The translations under genes were made by a program, and so were the position numbers. Positions 28,361-36,889 of a stretch of DNA of 64,000 nucleotides are shown here, one piece after another (positions within the stretch are counted from its first letter, which is position 1; each line of letters begins with the position of its first letter). The DNA lies in the NCBI GenBank assembly GCA_963786445.1, contig CAWAZU010000026.1:62001-126000 (forward strand). The letters are read 5' to 3'. Below the pieces are notes generated by a model. The model was not told the origin of the DNA. It saw only the letters and a program-made list of their open reading frames with translations, and made no database searches. This DNA comes from JAFKFJ01 sp963786445 (GTDB lineage: Bacteria > Pseudomonadota > Alphaproteobacteria > Acetobacterales > Acetobacteraceae).

Positions 28361-29944
28361 ATGCAAGAGAGCGCATCTGCCGCCCCGGCGGATGCTCCGG
28401 CGCTGCCGGAACCGACCGCGGCCGAACCGGCCGCCGAAACCGCGCCGCCGGCCGACGGCTTTGCCGCCCTCGGCCTGTCGCCGGAGCTGCTGCGCGCCGT
28501 CGCCGAGATGGGCTATCGCGAGCCGACGCCGATCCAGGTGCAGGCGATCCCGACGGTGCTGATGGGCCGCGACGTGCTGGGCGTCGCGCAGACCGGCACC
28601 GGCAAGACCGCCGGCTTCACCCTGCCGATGCTCGACATCCTCTCGGGCTCGCGCGCCCGCGCCCGCATGCCGCGCAGCCTGATCCTGGAGCCGACGCGGG
28701 AACTCGCGCTGCAGGTCGCCGAGAACTTCGTCAAATACGGCAAGTATCTGCGGCTGACGCACGCGCTCATCATCGGCGGCGAGAGCATGTCCGACCAGAA
28801 GGAGGTGCTGGCGCGCGGCGTCGATGTGCTGATCGCCACCCCCGGCCGGCTGCTCGACATGTTCGAGCGCGGCACGATCCTGTTGTCCGACGCGAAACTG
28901 CTGGTGATCGACGAGGCGGACCGGATGCTGGACATGGGGTTCATCCCCGATGTCGAGCGCATCGTCAGCCTGCTGCCGGCGAAGCGGCAGACGCTGTTTT
29001 TCTGTGCCACGATGGCGCCGGAGATCAAGCGGCTCGGCGATGCCTTCCTGCAGAACCCGAAAGAGATTTCAGTCTCGCGCCCGGCCAGCGTGGCGACCAC
29101 GATCATCCAGAAATACACGCTGGTCGCCGAGCACGACAAACGCGAGGCGCTGCGCCGGCTGATCCGCAGCGAGGACGTGCAGAACGCGCTGATCTTCTGC
29201 AACCGCAAGCGCGACGTGGATGTGCTCTACAAGTCGCTCAGCCGCCACCATTTCTCGGTCGGCGCCTTGCACGGCGACATGGCCCAGCCGGTGCGCTTCG
29301 CGACCCTGGAGCGGTTCAAGGCCGGCGAGGTCCGCCTGCTCTGTTGCAGCGACGTGGCGGCGCGGGGGCTGGACATCGGCGGGCTGTCGCACGTGTTCAA
29401 CTTCGACGTGCCGGTGCATACCGAGGACTACGTGCATCGCATCGGCCGCACCGGCCGCGCCGGGCGCGAGGGCCGCTCGTTCACGCTGGCGACGCCGGAC
29501 GACCAGCTGGCGGTGGAGGCGATCGAGAAGCTGATCCACGGCTCGATCGAGCGCATGCAGATCGAGGGCCTCGATCCGGTAGAATGGAGCGAGGGTGGCG
29601 GGCGGCGCGGGCGTGGCCGCGGTCGCAGCCGGGTGGCTGCGCCGGCCAGGCCGAAGGCGGAGCCCAAGGCGAAGCCGGAAGCCAAGCCGCCGGCCCCGCG
29701 CGCGGCCAAGCCGAAGCCGGCGCCGGAACCGAGCCGCGCCGAACAGCCCCGCGTGGAGAAGCCGCGCGCCGAGAAGCCCCGCGTGGAGAAGCCGCGACGC
29801 GAACCGCCGCCACGGCCGCAGGACGAGCACGGCGGCGACGTGGTCGGGTTCGGCACGGATGTCCCGGCCTTCATGCTGGTGCCCGCCCGGCCGCGCCGCG
29901 GCCGAAGCACGGAGGCGGGCGAACCAGCGGAGGCCCAGGCATGA
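28361..29944 (+). CDS. DEAD-box RNA helicase (RhlE-like)
   Basis: This 527-residue helicase remodels RNA or ribosome precursors. In order: the Q motif (GYREPTPIQVQAIP), motif I AQTGTGKT, Ia PTRELALQ, II DEAD in LVIDEADRMLDMGF, III CAT in FFCATMAPE (in place of SAT), and VI HRIGRTGRAGREG. The C-terminal ~110 residues are basic and Pro/Lys/Glu-rich, with repeated EKPR units. The ATG at 28361 is the first methionine close to the core. A TTG at 28343 with GGAAG upstream is a real alternative. The stop overlaps the next start as ATGA. Confidence 0.9.
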   Translation: MQESASAAPADAPALPEPTAAEPAAETAPPADGFAALGLSPELLRAVAEMGYREPTPIQVQAIPTVLMGRDVLGVAQTGTGKTAGFTLPMLDILSGSRARARMPRSLILEPTRELALQVAENFVKYGKYLRLTHALIIGGESMSDQKEVLARGVDVLIATPGRLLDMFERGTILLSDAKLLVIDEADRMLDMGFIPDVERIVSLLPAKRQTLFFCATMAPEIKRLGDAFLQNPKEISVSRPASVATTIIQKYTLVAEHDKREALRRLIRSEDVQNALIFCNRKRDVDVLYKSLSRHHFSVGALHGDMAQPVRFATLERFKAGEVRLLCCSDVAARGLDIGGLSHVFNFDVPVHTEDYVHRIGRTGRAGREGRSFTLATPDDQLAVEAIEKLIHGSIERMQIEGLDPVEWSEGGGRRGRGRGRSRVAAPARPKAEPKAKPEAKPPAPRAAKPKPAPEPSRAEQPRVEKPRAEKPRVEKPRREPPPRPQDEHGGDVVGFGTDVPAFMLVPARPRRGRSTEAGEPAEAQA

Positions 29945-31146
29945 ACGACGCCGCGAGCGCCGATGCGCGCCGCCTCGCCGCCTTCGACTGGACCGACCCG
30001 CTGCGCCTCGATGCGCAGCTCGACGAGCAGGAGCGCGCCATCCGCGACGCGGCGCACGCCTACTGCCAGGAAAAACTGTTCCCCCGCGTGCTGCTGGCGC
30101 ACCGCCACGAGCGGTTCGACCGCGACATCATGACCGAGCTGGGCGCGCTCGGCTTTTTGGGCGCCACGCTGGACAGCCACGGCTGCGCCGGCGCGAACTA
30201 TGTCAGCTACGGGCTGATCGCGCGCGAGATCGAGCGCGTCGATTCCGGCTATCGCAGCGCGTTTTCCGTGCAGTCCTCTCTGGTGATGTATCCGATCTGG
30301 GCGTTCGGCTCCGACGCGCAGAAGGACCGCTATCTGCCGCGCATGCGCACCGGCGAATGGGTCGGCTGCTTCGGGCTGACCGAGCCGGATGCCGGCTCCG
30401 ATCCGGCCTCGATGCGCGCGCGGGCGAAGTCGGTCGCTGGCGGCTTCGTGCTGAACGGGTCGAAAACCTGGATCAGCAATTCGCCGATCGCCGATGTGTT
30501 CGTGGTCTGGGCCAAGGACGATGCCGGCGACATTCGCGGCTTCATCCTCGAAAAAGGCATGGCCGGGCTGTCGGCACCGAAGATCGAGGGAAAATTCAGC
30601 CTGCGCGCCAGCGTCACCGGCATGGTGATGATGCAGGACGTGTTGGTGCCGGCGGAAAACATGCTGCCGGGCGCAAAAGGCTTGCGCGGCCCGTTCTCCT
30701 GCCTGAACAACGCGCGCTACGGCATCGCCTGGGGCGCGCTCGGCGCGGCGGAGTTCTGCTGGCACGCGGCGCGCGACTACACGCTGGGCCGCATGATGTT
30801 CGGCCGGCCGCTGGCGGCGACCCAGCTGATCCAGAAGAAGCTTGCCGACATGCAGACCGAGATCGCGATCGGCCTGCAAGCGGTGCTGCGCCTCGGCCGG
30901 CTGCTCGACGAACACCGCGCGGCGCCGGAGATGATCAGCCTGTGCAAGCGCAATTCCTGCGGCAAGGCGCTGGACATCGCGCGCGCCGCGCGCGACATGC
31001 ACGGCGGCAACGGCATCGCCGACGAGTACCACGTGATCCGCCACCTGCTGAACCTGGAGGCGGTGAACACCTACGAGGGCACGCATGACGTGCATGCGCT
31101 GATCCTTGGCCGCGCGCAGACCGGACTCTCCGCCTTCGGCGGCTGA
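29941..31146 (+). CDS. Glutaryl-CoA dehydrogenase (acyl-CoA dehydrogenase family)
   Basis: This 401-residue flavoprotein should oxidise and decarboxylate glutaryl-CoA to crotonyl-CoA in lysine and tryptophan breakdown. SGYRSAFSVQSSLVMYPI near residue 100 matches the glutaryl-CoA dehydrogenase signature containing the substrate-carboxylate-binding Arg. The catalytic Glu is in NTYEGTHDVHALILGR near the C-terminus, and CFGLTEPDAGSDP is the flavin-side motif. It overlaps the helicase by ATGA and the following methyltransferase frame by about 41 bases, a tight but functionally mixed unit. Confidence 0.9.
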   Translation: MNDAASADARRLAAFDWTDPLRLDAQLDEQERAIRDAAHAYCQEKLFPRVLLAHRHERFDRDIMTELGALGFLGATLDSHGCAGANYVSYGLIAREIERVDSGYRSAFSVQSSLVMYPIWAFGSDAQKDRYLPRMRTGEWVGCFGLTEPDAGSDPASMRARAKSVAGGFVLNGSKTWISNSPIADVFVVWAKDDAGDIRGFILEKGMAGLSAPKIEGKFSLRASVTGMVMMQDVLVPAENMLPGAKGLRGPFSCLNNARYGIAWGALGAAEFCWHAARDYTLGRMMFGRPLAATQLIQKKLADMQTEIAIGLQAVLRLGRLLDEHRAAPEMISLCKRNSCGKALDIARAARDMHGGNGIADEYHVIRHLLNLEAVNTYEGTHDVHALILGRAQTGLSAFGG

Positions 31147-32410
31147 CGCGGCGCGCATCGCCCGCATCGGCGCCGCCGGCGACGGCGTCGCGATGCTGCC
31201 GGACGGAACCCGGCTGTTCGTGCCGTTCACGCTGCCGGGCGAATTTGTCCGCCTGCGCCGCACCGGCAGGCGCGGCGACGGGTTTGCGGCGGCGGTGGAA
31301 GCAATCGCGGCGCCAAGCGCCGAGCGTGCCGCGCCGCCCTGCCCGCATTTCGGCATCTGTGGCGGCTGCGCGCTGCAGCACTGGCAGGACGCGCCCTATA
31401 ACGCCTGGAAGTCCGGCTTGCTGGCGGATGCGCTGCGGCGCGCGGGATACGATGCGGTGCCCGCGCCGATCGCGACGACGCCACCCGGATCGCGCCGGCG
31501 GATGGATTTCGCGGTGCGGCGCATGGGGTCGTCGCTGCGTCTCGGCCTGCACGTCGCGCGCGGGCGCGAGGTCGTGGACCTGCACGTCTGTCCTGTGCTG
31601 CATCCGGCGCTCGCGGCCCTGCTCGATCCGCTGCGCGCGCTGCTGGCGGCGTTGGATGGGCTGCGGCGCGAGGCGGCGGTGATCGCGAACCTGCTCGACA
31701 CCGGCCCGGACCTGCTGCTGCGCACCGACGCGACGCTGACCGCCGGCGACCGCGCGCGCCTCGCCGATTTCGCGCGCACGCACGGCGTGGCGCGCATCGC
31801 CTGGGCACGCGGCGAGGCGGCGCCGGAGATCGCGGCACAACTGCGGCCCGCGACGGTGACTTTTGGCGGCATCGCGGTGTCGCCGCCGCCGGGCGCCTTC
31901 CTGCAAGCCTCCGCCGCCGGCGAAGCGGCGATCGTCGCCGCGGTGCTCGCCGGGCTGCCGGAGCGTCTGCCGCCGCGCGCCCGCATTGCAGAACTGTTCG
32001 CCGGCTGCGGCACGCTGACGTTCCCGCTCGCCACGCGCGCCCGCGTCGCTGCGTTCGAGGGCGACACAGCCGCCGCCGCCGCGCTGGCCGCCGCCGCAAA
32101 CCACGCCGCACTTGCCGGCCGCGTGGCCGTGACGCGTCGCGACCTCGCCCGCCAGCCGCTGACGGAAGCGGAGTTTTCCGGGCTTGCCGCCGTAGTGCTT
32201 GACCCGCCGCATGCCGGCGCGGCGGCACAGGTGGCGCAGATCGCCGCGAGCGGGATCGCGCGTGTGATCTACGTCAGCTGCAATCCCGCCGCCCTGGCGC
32301 GCGACGCGGCGATGCTGCGCGCGTCCGGCTATCGTTTGCTGTCGGCACAGCCGATCGATCAGTTCCTGTGGTCGGCGCGGCTCGAATCCGTCGTGGTGTT
32401 CGCGCGCTGA
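31106..32410 (+). CDS. Class I SAM-dependent RNA methyltransferase, TrmA/RlmD family (m5U)
   Basis: This 434-residue RNA uridine-C5 methyltransferase has an iron-sulfur cluster site: CPHFGICGGC plus VCPVLHPAL. The methyltransferase motif is AELFAGCGTLTFPLA, DPPHAGA replaces the usual DPPRxG, and the catalytic Cys is in YVSCNPAALARD near the C-terminus. The TTG at 31106 starts inside the preceding gene and keeps the N-terminal TRAM-like region. Whether the target is tRNA U54 or 23S rRNA cannot be told. The TGA abuts the convergent sufA stop, so TGATCA serves both. Confidence 0.88.
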   Translation: MAARRPDSPPSAADAARIARIGAAGDGVAMLPDGTRLFVPFTLPGEFVRLRRTGRRGDGFAAAVEAIAAPSAERAAPPCPHFGICGGCALQHWQDAPYNAWKSGLLADALRRAGYDAVPAPIATTPPGSRRRMDFAVRRMGSSLRLGLHVARGREVVDLHVCPVLHPALAALLDPLRALLAALDGLRREAAVIANLLDTGPDLLLRTDATLTAGDRARLADFARTHGVARIAWARGEAAPEIAAQLRPATVTFGGIAVSPPPGAFLQASAAGEAAIVAAVLAGLPERLPPRARIAELFAGCGTLTFPLATRARVAAFEGDTAAAAALAAAANHAALAGRVAVTRRDLARQPLTEAEFSGLAAVVLDPPHAGAAAQVAQIAASGIARVIYVSCNPAALARDAAMLRASGYRLLSAQPIDQFLWSARLESVVVFAR

Positions 32411-32785
32411 TCAGACGTGAAAACTCTCGCCGCAGCCGCAGCGGCCTTTCTCGTTCGGGTTGGTGAAGGTAAAGCCGGATGACAGCGCCTTCGTCTCGTA
32501 GTCCATCACCGTGCCGATCAGGAACAGGCTGGCCTTGCGATCGACCAGCACGGTGACGCCCTTGTCGGTGATGACCTCGTCGCCCGGCCCCGGCGCATCC
32601 ACGAAATCCATCCGGTACGACAGGCCGGAACAGCCTTTCGTGCTGACGTCGATGCGCAGCGTCCTGCCTTGCTGCGCCTTGGCGTAGAGCCCGCGCAGCC
32701 GCTCCGCCGCGGCGTCGGTCAGCGACATCAGCGGCGGCAATGCGCGGCGCGCTCGCGTGGTCGGAGGTGTCATCGTCGTGCTCAT
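32411..32785 (-). CDS. sufA: Iron-sulfur cluster assembly scaffold/carrier SufA (A-type)
   Basis: This 124-residue A-type carrier delivers Fe-S clusters from SufBCD to target proteins. The three conserved cysteines are in KGCSGLSYRMDF and GRCGCGESFHV. The ATG at 32785 has GGAGG 8 bases upstream; an ATG two codons earlier is too close to it. It is the last gene of the suf unit, 14 bases after sufT. Confidence 0.92.
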   Translation of the reverse strand: MSTTMTPPTTRARRALPPLMSLTDAAAERLRGLYAKAQQGRTLRIDVSTKGCSGLSYRMDFVDAPGPGDEVITDKGVTVLVDRKASLFLIGTVMDYETKALSSGFTFTNPNEKGRCGCGESFHV

Positions 32786-32799
32786 CGTCATCGCCTCCG

Positions 32800-33168
32800 T
32801 CAGAACATGTTCAGGGCGAGGCGTGCGTCCTCGCTCATCCGGCTCGGATCCCAGGGCGGGTCCCACACCACGTCCACGCCGCAGCCGGCGACGCCGGGCA
32901 CCGCCATCACCGCCTCGCGCACCTGGTCGGGCAGTTCCTGCGCGCTCGGGCAGCCCGGCGCGGTCAGCGACATCTCGACATGCACCTGCCCGTCATCGCC
33001 GATGTCGACCGCGTAGATCAGGCCGAGTTCGTAGATGTTCACCGGGATTTCCGGATCATACACGGTCGCGCACGCGGCGATCACCGCCTCTTCCGACGGC
33101 TTGCCCGCGACCTCGCCGTCCGGCGTCCAGGCGGTCGTGCCGGGTGCGGGCGTCATCTCGTCATTCAC
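32800..33168 (-). CDS. sufT: SUF system protein SufT (MIP18/DUF59 family)
   Basis: This 122-residue DUF59 protein contributes to Fe-S cluster maturation. Family motifs are TVYDPEIPVNIYELGLIY and LTAPGCPSAQELP, which includes the conserved Cys. The GTG at 33168 overlaps the sufU stop (GTGAATGA region) and has GGGGAGG about 6 bases upstream; an internal ATG at 33156 is possible. It sits between sufU and sufA. Confidence 0.9.
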   Translation of the reverse strand: MNDEMTPAPGTTAWTPDGEVAGKPSEEAVIAACATVYDPEIPVNIYELGLIYAVDIGDDGQVHVEMSLTAPGCPSAQELPDQVREAVMAVPGVAGCGVDVVWDPPWDPSRMSEDARLALNMF

Positions 33169-33613
33169 TGCCGGCCTCCCCCTTGCCGTCCAATGCCGCC
33201 ACAAGCGCGTGCCACGCAAGCGTGGCGCACTTGACGCGGGATGGAAACTCATGGACCCCCGCCAGCGGCCGCAGCCGCTCGATCGCCGCGTCGTCGTCCG
33301 CGGCCTCGCCGGTGCGCGCCATGGTGCGAAACCGTGAGGCCAGATCGCGCACCTCCGCATCCGTGCGGCCCGCTACCGTCTCCGCCATCAGGTCGGCCGA
33401 GGCGACGCTGATGGCGCAGCCGCGCGCCTCGAACCCCGCCTCCGCGATATGGCCGGCGGCGTCGTGGCGCAGGAACACCTGCACGCGGTCGCCGCACATC
33501 GGGTTGTCGCCCTTGGCGCTGGCATCGAACGCGGCCAGCCGGGTGCCGTGCCGCGGCCGACGGCCGTGGTCGAGAATGACTTCCTGATAGAGATCGCGCA
33601 GATCGTCGAACAT
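33161..33613 (-). CDS. sufU: SufU-type sulfur-transfer protein
   Basis: This 150-residue IscU-like protein of the SufU type accepts sulfur from SufS and passes it to SufBCD. The three zinc/sulfur cysteines are seen: NPMCGDRVQV, RGCAISVASADLM and RVKCATLAW. The insert of about 18 residues between the last two, characteristic of SufU over IscU, is present. It overlaps the sufS stop as TGATG. No sufE lies in the window, so SufU is the probable partner of SufS. Confidence 0.92.
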   Translation of the reverse strand: MFDDLRDLYQEVILDHGRRPRHGTRLAAFDASAKGDNPMCGDRVQVFLRHDAAGHIAEAGFEARGCAISVASADLMAETVAGRTDAEVRDLASRFRTMARTGEAADDDAAIERLRPLAGVHEFPSRVKCATLAWHALVAALDGKGEAGSE

Positions 33614-34858
33614 CACGCGAAAAACTCCCGCACCCGCGCGAGCGTGTCGGCCAGCGCGTCGATCTCCTCGTGCGTGGTATAGACGCCGAAGCTGGCGCGC
33701 GCCGTGCTGTCCACGCCGAAGCGGCGCATCAGCGGCTCGGCGCAATGGTGCCCGGCGCGCACCGCGATCCCCTGCCGATCCAGCAGCGTCGCCACGTCAT
33801 GCGCGTGCGCGCCGTCGAGCGTGAAACTGACCACGCCGCCGCGGTCCTGCGCGCGCCCGAGCACGTGCACGCCCGCGATCGCGCCGAGCCGCGCCAGCGC
33901 GTGGTCGGTCAGGCTCGCCTCGTGCGCTGCGATCGCCTCGTAGCCGATCTGCTCGACAAAGCCGATCGCGGCACCCAGCCCGATCGCCTCGATGATCGCC
34001 GGAGTGCCGGCTTCGAATTTATGCGGCACCTCGGCCCAGGTGCTGCGCTCGAACGTCACCGAGGAGATCATCTCGCCGCCGCCGAGGAACGGCGGCATCG
34101 CGTCGAGCAGCTCGCGGCGGCCCCACAGCACGCCGATGCCGGTCGGACCGTACAGCTTGTGCCCGGTGAAGGCATAGAAATCGGCGTCCAGCGCCTGCAC
34201 ATCGACGCGCCGATGCACCACCGCCTGGCTGCCGTCGAACAGCACGCGCGCGCCGTGCGCGTGCGCGAGCGCCGCGATGCGTTCGGCCGGCGTGTAGGTG
34301 CCGAGCACGTTCGACATGTGCGTGACCGCGACCAGCCCGACGCTTCCATCCTCCAGCAGACGCTCGAACGCCGCCATGTCCAGTTCGCCCGCGTCGGTCA
34401 CCGGCGCGACCCGCAGCTCGATGCCGTGGGCGTCGCGCAGCATCTGCCAGGGCACGAGGTTGCTGTGGTGCTCCATCTCGGAGATCAGCACCGCCTGGCC
34501 GGCGCGCAGCATGCCGCGCCCGAAACTGTGCGCGACGAGGTTGATCGCCTCGGTGCTGTTGCGCGTGAACACGATTTCGTGGCGGTCGGATGCGTTGAGC
34601 AGCCGCGCCACGGCATCGCGCGTGCCCTCGTAGGCGTCGGTGGTGCGCTCGCTCATCCAGTGCAGGCCGCGATGCACGTTGGCGTATTGCGTCTCCATCA
34701 CCTGCACCATCGCCGCGATGACCGCGCGCGGTTTTTGCGCGCTGGCAGCACTGTCGAGGAACACCAAGTCCTTGCCGCGTACTTTCTGGCGACAGGATCG
34801 GAAATTCTTCGCGGATCGCCGCGACATCCAGCAGCGCGGGGCGTGTCGTGACGTTCAT
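33613..34858 (-). pseudogene. sufS: Cysteine desulfurase SufS, single-base frameshift (probable sequence error)
   Basis: This PLP enzyme takes sulfur from cysteine for Fe-S assembly. The start at 34858 overlaps the sufD stop (ATGA) and gives MNVTTRPALLDVAAIREEFP. At about 34788 one extra G (extra C in the coding sense, CTGTCGCCAGAAA) shifts the frame. Removing it joins PILS to QKVRGKDLVFLDSAASAQKP and yields 414 residues. The PLP lysine is in FTGHKLYGPTGIG and the catalytic cysteine in AGHHCAEPLMRRFG. A broken sufS inside an otherwise perfect suf operon, with no second desulfurase seen, makes a sequencing error very likely. Uncorrected, a downstream frame begins at 34827. Confidence 0.9.
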
Positions 34859-36138
34859 GCCGCTTCCCCTTCCCACCACCGCTCGACCGCCGCCTCCAGC
34901 GCCGCGCGGCCGGCCTCGTGCGCGATCGGGTCCAGCGCTTCGGTCAGGAACGCGCGCACCAGCATCGCCCGCGCCTCCGCCTCCGCGATGCCGCGGCTGC
35001 GGAGGTAGAAAAGCTGCTCGGGGTCGAGTTCGCCGACCGTGGCGCCGTGGCTGCACTTCACGTCGTCGGCGTAGATTTCCAGTTGCGGCTTGCTGTCCAT
35101 CTCGGCGTCGGGGCTGAGCAGCAGCGCCTGGTTCATCTGGTAGCCGTCGGTTTTCTGGGCGTCGCGCGCCACCTCGATCTTGCCCTGGAACACGCCGCGC
35201 GCGCGCCCGGCGAGCACGTTCTTCACCGTCTGGCGCGACACGCAACCGGGTGCGTCGTGCGTCACCACGGTGGTGAAGTCGCCGTGCTGCGAGCCGCCGA
35301 GCAGTTGCGCGGCGTTCAGATGCGCCGCCGCACCGCGTCCGGCCAGCCGCGCATGCACTTCCAGACGCGCCAGCCGCGCGCCGAGCGTGAGCGCAAAACT
35401 GTCGTAGGTGCCGCCGGCGGCGATGTCGGCATACAGCGTCGAGACATGGAACGCCGCGCGGCTCTCGTCCTGCAGCCGCAGATGCGTCAGCGTCGCACCG
35501 GCGCCGACGTCGATCTCGAACACCGGGTTGTGCAGATAGGCGCCCTCGCCGAGTGCCACCTCGATCAGCGTCAGCCGCGCTCGCGCGCCGAGGCGCACCG
35601 CATGGCGCGGATGGAATGCCGCCGGCCGGTCGATCGACCCGCCAGTGCCGAGACTCGCCAGCACCAGCGTGCCGGCATTGGTACCCGGCGCCACCTCGAT
35701 CGCGGCGCCGTCCTCGGCAAGCATCGTGTTCAGCGCCACCATCTGCTCGCGCTCCGGCCGCGCCAGCACGCCATAGGCCGGGCCGCCGACGCGCACCGAC
35801 GCCAGCGACGGCACCAGCGAAAGATCATCGCGGAACCTGCCATCGACGAACACCAGCAGCGGCGCGTCGATCCGCGGCAGGCGCGCGATCAGCACCGCGC
35901 AATCGGCGACCGGCGTGAGCGGCTCGGCGAAGCGCGTCTCGGCGAGCGGGCGCAGGCTGGTGTAGTGCCACGCCTCGTCGCGCAGTCCCGGCAGGCCGTG
36001 CCGGCGGAACTCCGCGGCACCCGCGTCGCGCAATGCGGCATCGCCGGGCAGCCGCCCGCGCAGCCCCTCGTAGCGCGCCAGAAACGCCGCCGCGCCGTCG
36101 CGTAGCCAGGCCGGCTGAAGCTGCGTCACCGCGTTCAT
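34855..36138 (-). CDS. sufD: Fe-S cluster assembly protein SufD
   Basis: This 427-residue beta-helix protein forms the SufB-SufC-SufD scaffold complex. Family features include DEAWHYTSLRPLAETRF near residue 55, and KTDGYQMNQALLLSPDAEMDS with DDVKCSHGATVGEL near the C-terminus, where the Cys and His of the SufB/D interface are found. It overlaps sufC at its start and sufS at its end by ATGA. Confidence 0.95.
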   Translation of the reverse strand: MNAVTQLQPAWLRDGAAAFLARYEGLRGRLPGDAALRDAGAAEFRRHGLPGLRDEAWHYTSLRPLAETRFAEPLTPVADCAVLIARLPRIDAPLLVFVDGRFRDDLSLVPSLASVRVGGPAYGVLARPEREQMVALNTMLAEDGAAIEVAPGTNAGTLVLASLGTGGSIDRPAAFHPRHAVRLGARARLTLIEVALGEGAYLHNPVFEIDVGAGATLTHLRLQDESRAAFHVSTLYADIAAGGTYDSFALTLGARLARLEVHARLAGRGAAAHLNAAQLLGGSQHGDFTTVVTHDAPGCVSRQTVKNVLAGRARGVFQGKIEVARDAQKTDGYQMNQALLLSPDAEMDSKPQLEIYADDVKCSHGATVGELDPEQLFYLRSRGIAEAEARAMLVRAFLTEALDPIAHEAGRAALEAAVERWWEGEAA

Positions 36139-36884
36139 GCCGCGTCGGCCACGACCGAAGCGTAGCCGCCTTCTTCCAGCGCGCGCGCCAGTTCCGGCCC
36201 GCCGGAACGCACGATGCGCCCGCCCGCCAGCACATGCACGCGGTCCGGCACGATATGCTCCAGCAGCCGCTGGTAGTGCGTGATGACGAGCGCGGATTTG
36301 TCCGGCCCGCGCAGTGCGTTGACGCCGTCGGCGACGATGCGCAGTGCGTCGATGTCCAGCCCGCTGTCGGTCTCGTCGAGGATCGCCAGACGCGGGCGGA
36401 GGATCGCCATCTGCAGCACCTCGTTGCGCTTCTTCTCGCCGCCGGAAAAGCCGACATTGACGTTGCGCTTGAGCATGTCGTCCGGCATCGAGAGCCGCTT
36501 CGCCTCCGCGCGCGCCAGTTTCAGGAACTGCACCGCATCCAGCTCCGCCTCGCCGCGCGCGCGCCGCAGCGTGTTCAGCGCCGTGCGCAGGAAATTCGCG
36601 TTGCCGACGCCGGGCAGCTCGACCGGATACTGGAACGCGAGGAACAGGCCCGCCGCCGCGCGCTCCTCCGGCGCGATCGCCAGCAGGTCGCGCCCGTCGA
36701 ACGCGGCGCTGCCGCCGGTCACCTCGTAGCCCTCGCGCCCGGCAAGCACGTAGGCGAGCGTGGATTTGCCGGAGCCGTTCGGCCCCATGATCGCATGCAC
36801 CTCGCCGGTCGGCACGACCAGGTCGATCCCGTGCAGGATCGGCTTGCCGTCAACGGACGCGGACAATCCTCTGATTTCAAGCAT
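36135..36884 (-). CDS. sufC: Fe-S cluster assembly ATPase SufC
   Basis: This 249-residue ABC-type ATPase drives the SufBCD scaffold. Walker A is GPNGSGKSTLAYVL, the SufC-type signature FSGGEKKRNEVLQM, and Walker B LAILDETDSGLDIDAL. The ATG at 36884 is 5 bases after the sufB stop. The N-terminus MLEIRGLSASVDGKPIL is normal for the family. Confidence 0.96.
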   Translation of the reverse strand: MLEIRGLSASVDGKPILHGIDLVVPTGEVHAIMGPNGSGKSTLAYVLAGREGYEVTGGSAAFDGRDLLAIAPEERAAAGLFLAFQYPVELPGVGNANFLRTALNTLRRARGEAELDAVQFLKLARAEAKRLSMPDDMLKRNVNVGFSGGEKKRNEVLQMAILRPRLAILDETDSGLDIDALRIVADGVNALRGPDKSALVITHYQRLLEHIVPDRVHVLAGGRIVRSGGPELARALEEGGYASVVADAA

Positions 36885-36889
36885 CGCGT

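Noticed and set aside
33613..34858. Genuine loss of sufS
   Set aside because: A single extra base is enough to explain the break, every other suf gene is intact, and four other isolated +1 breaks occur in the window. Error is the simpler explanation, although only reads can prove it.
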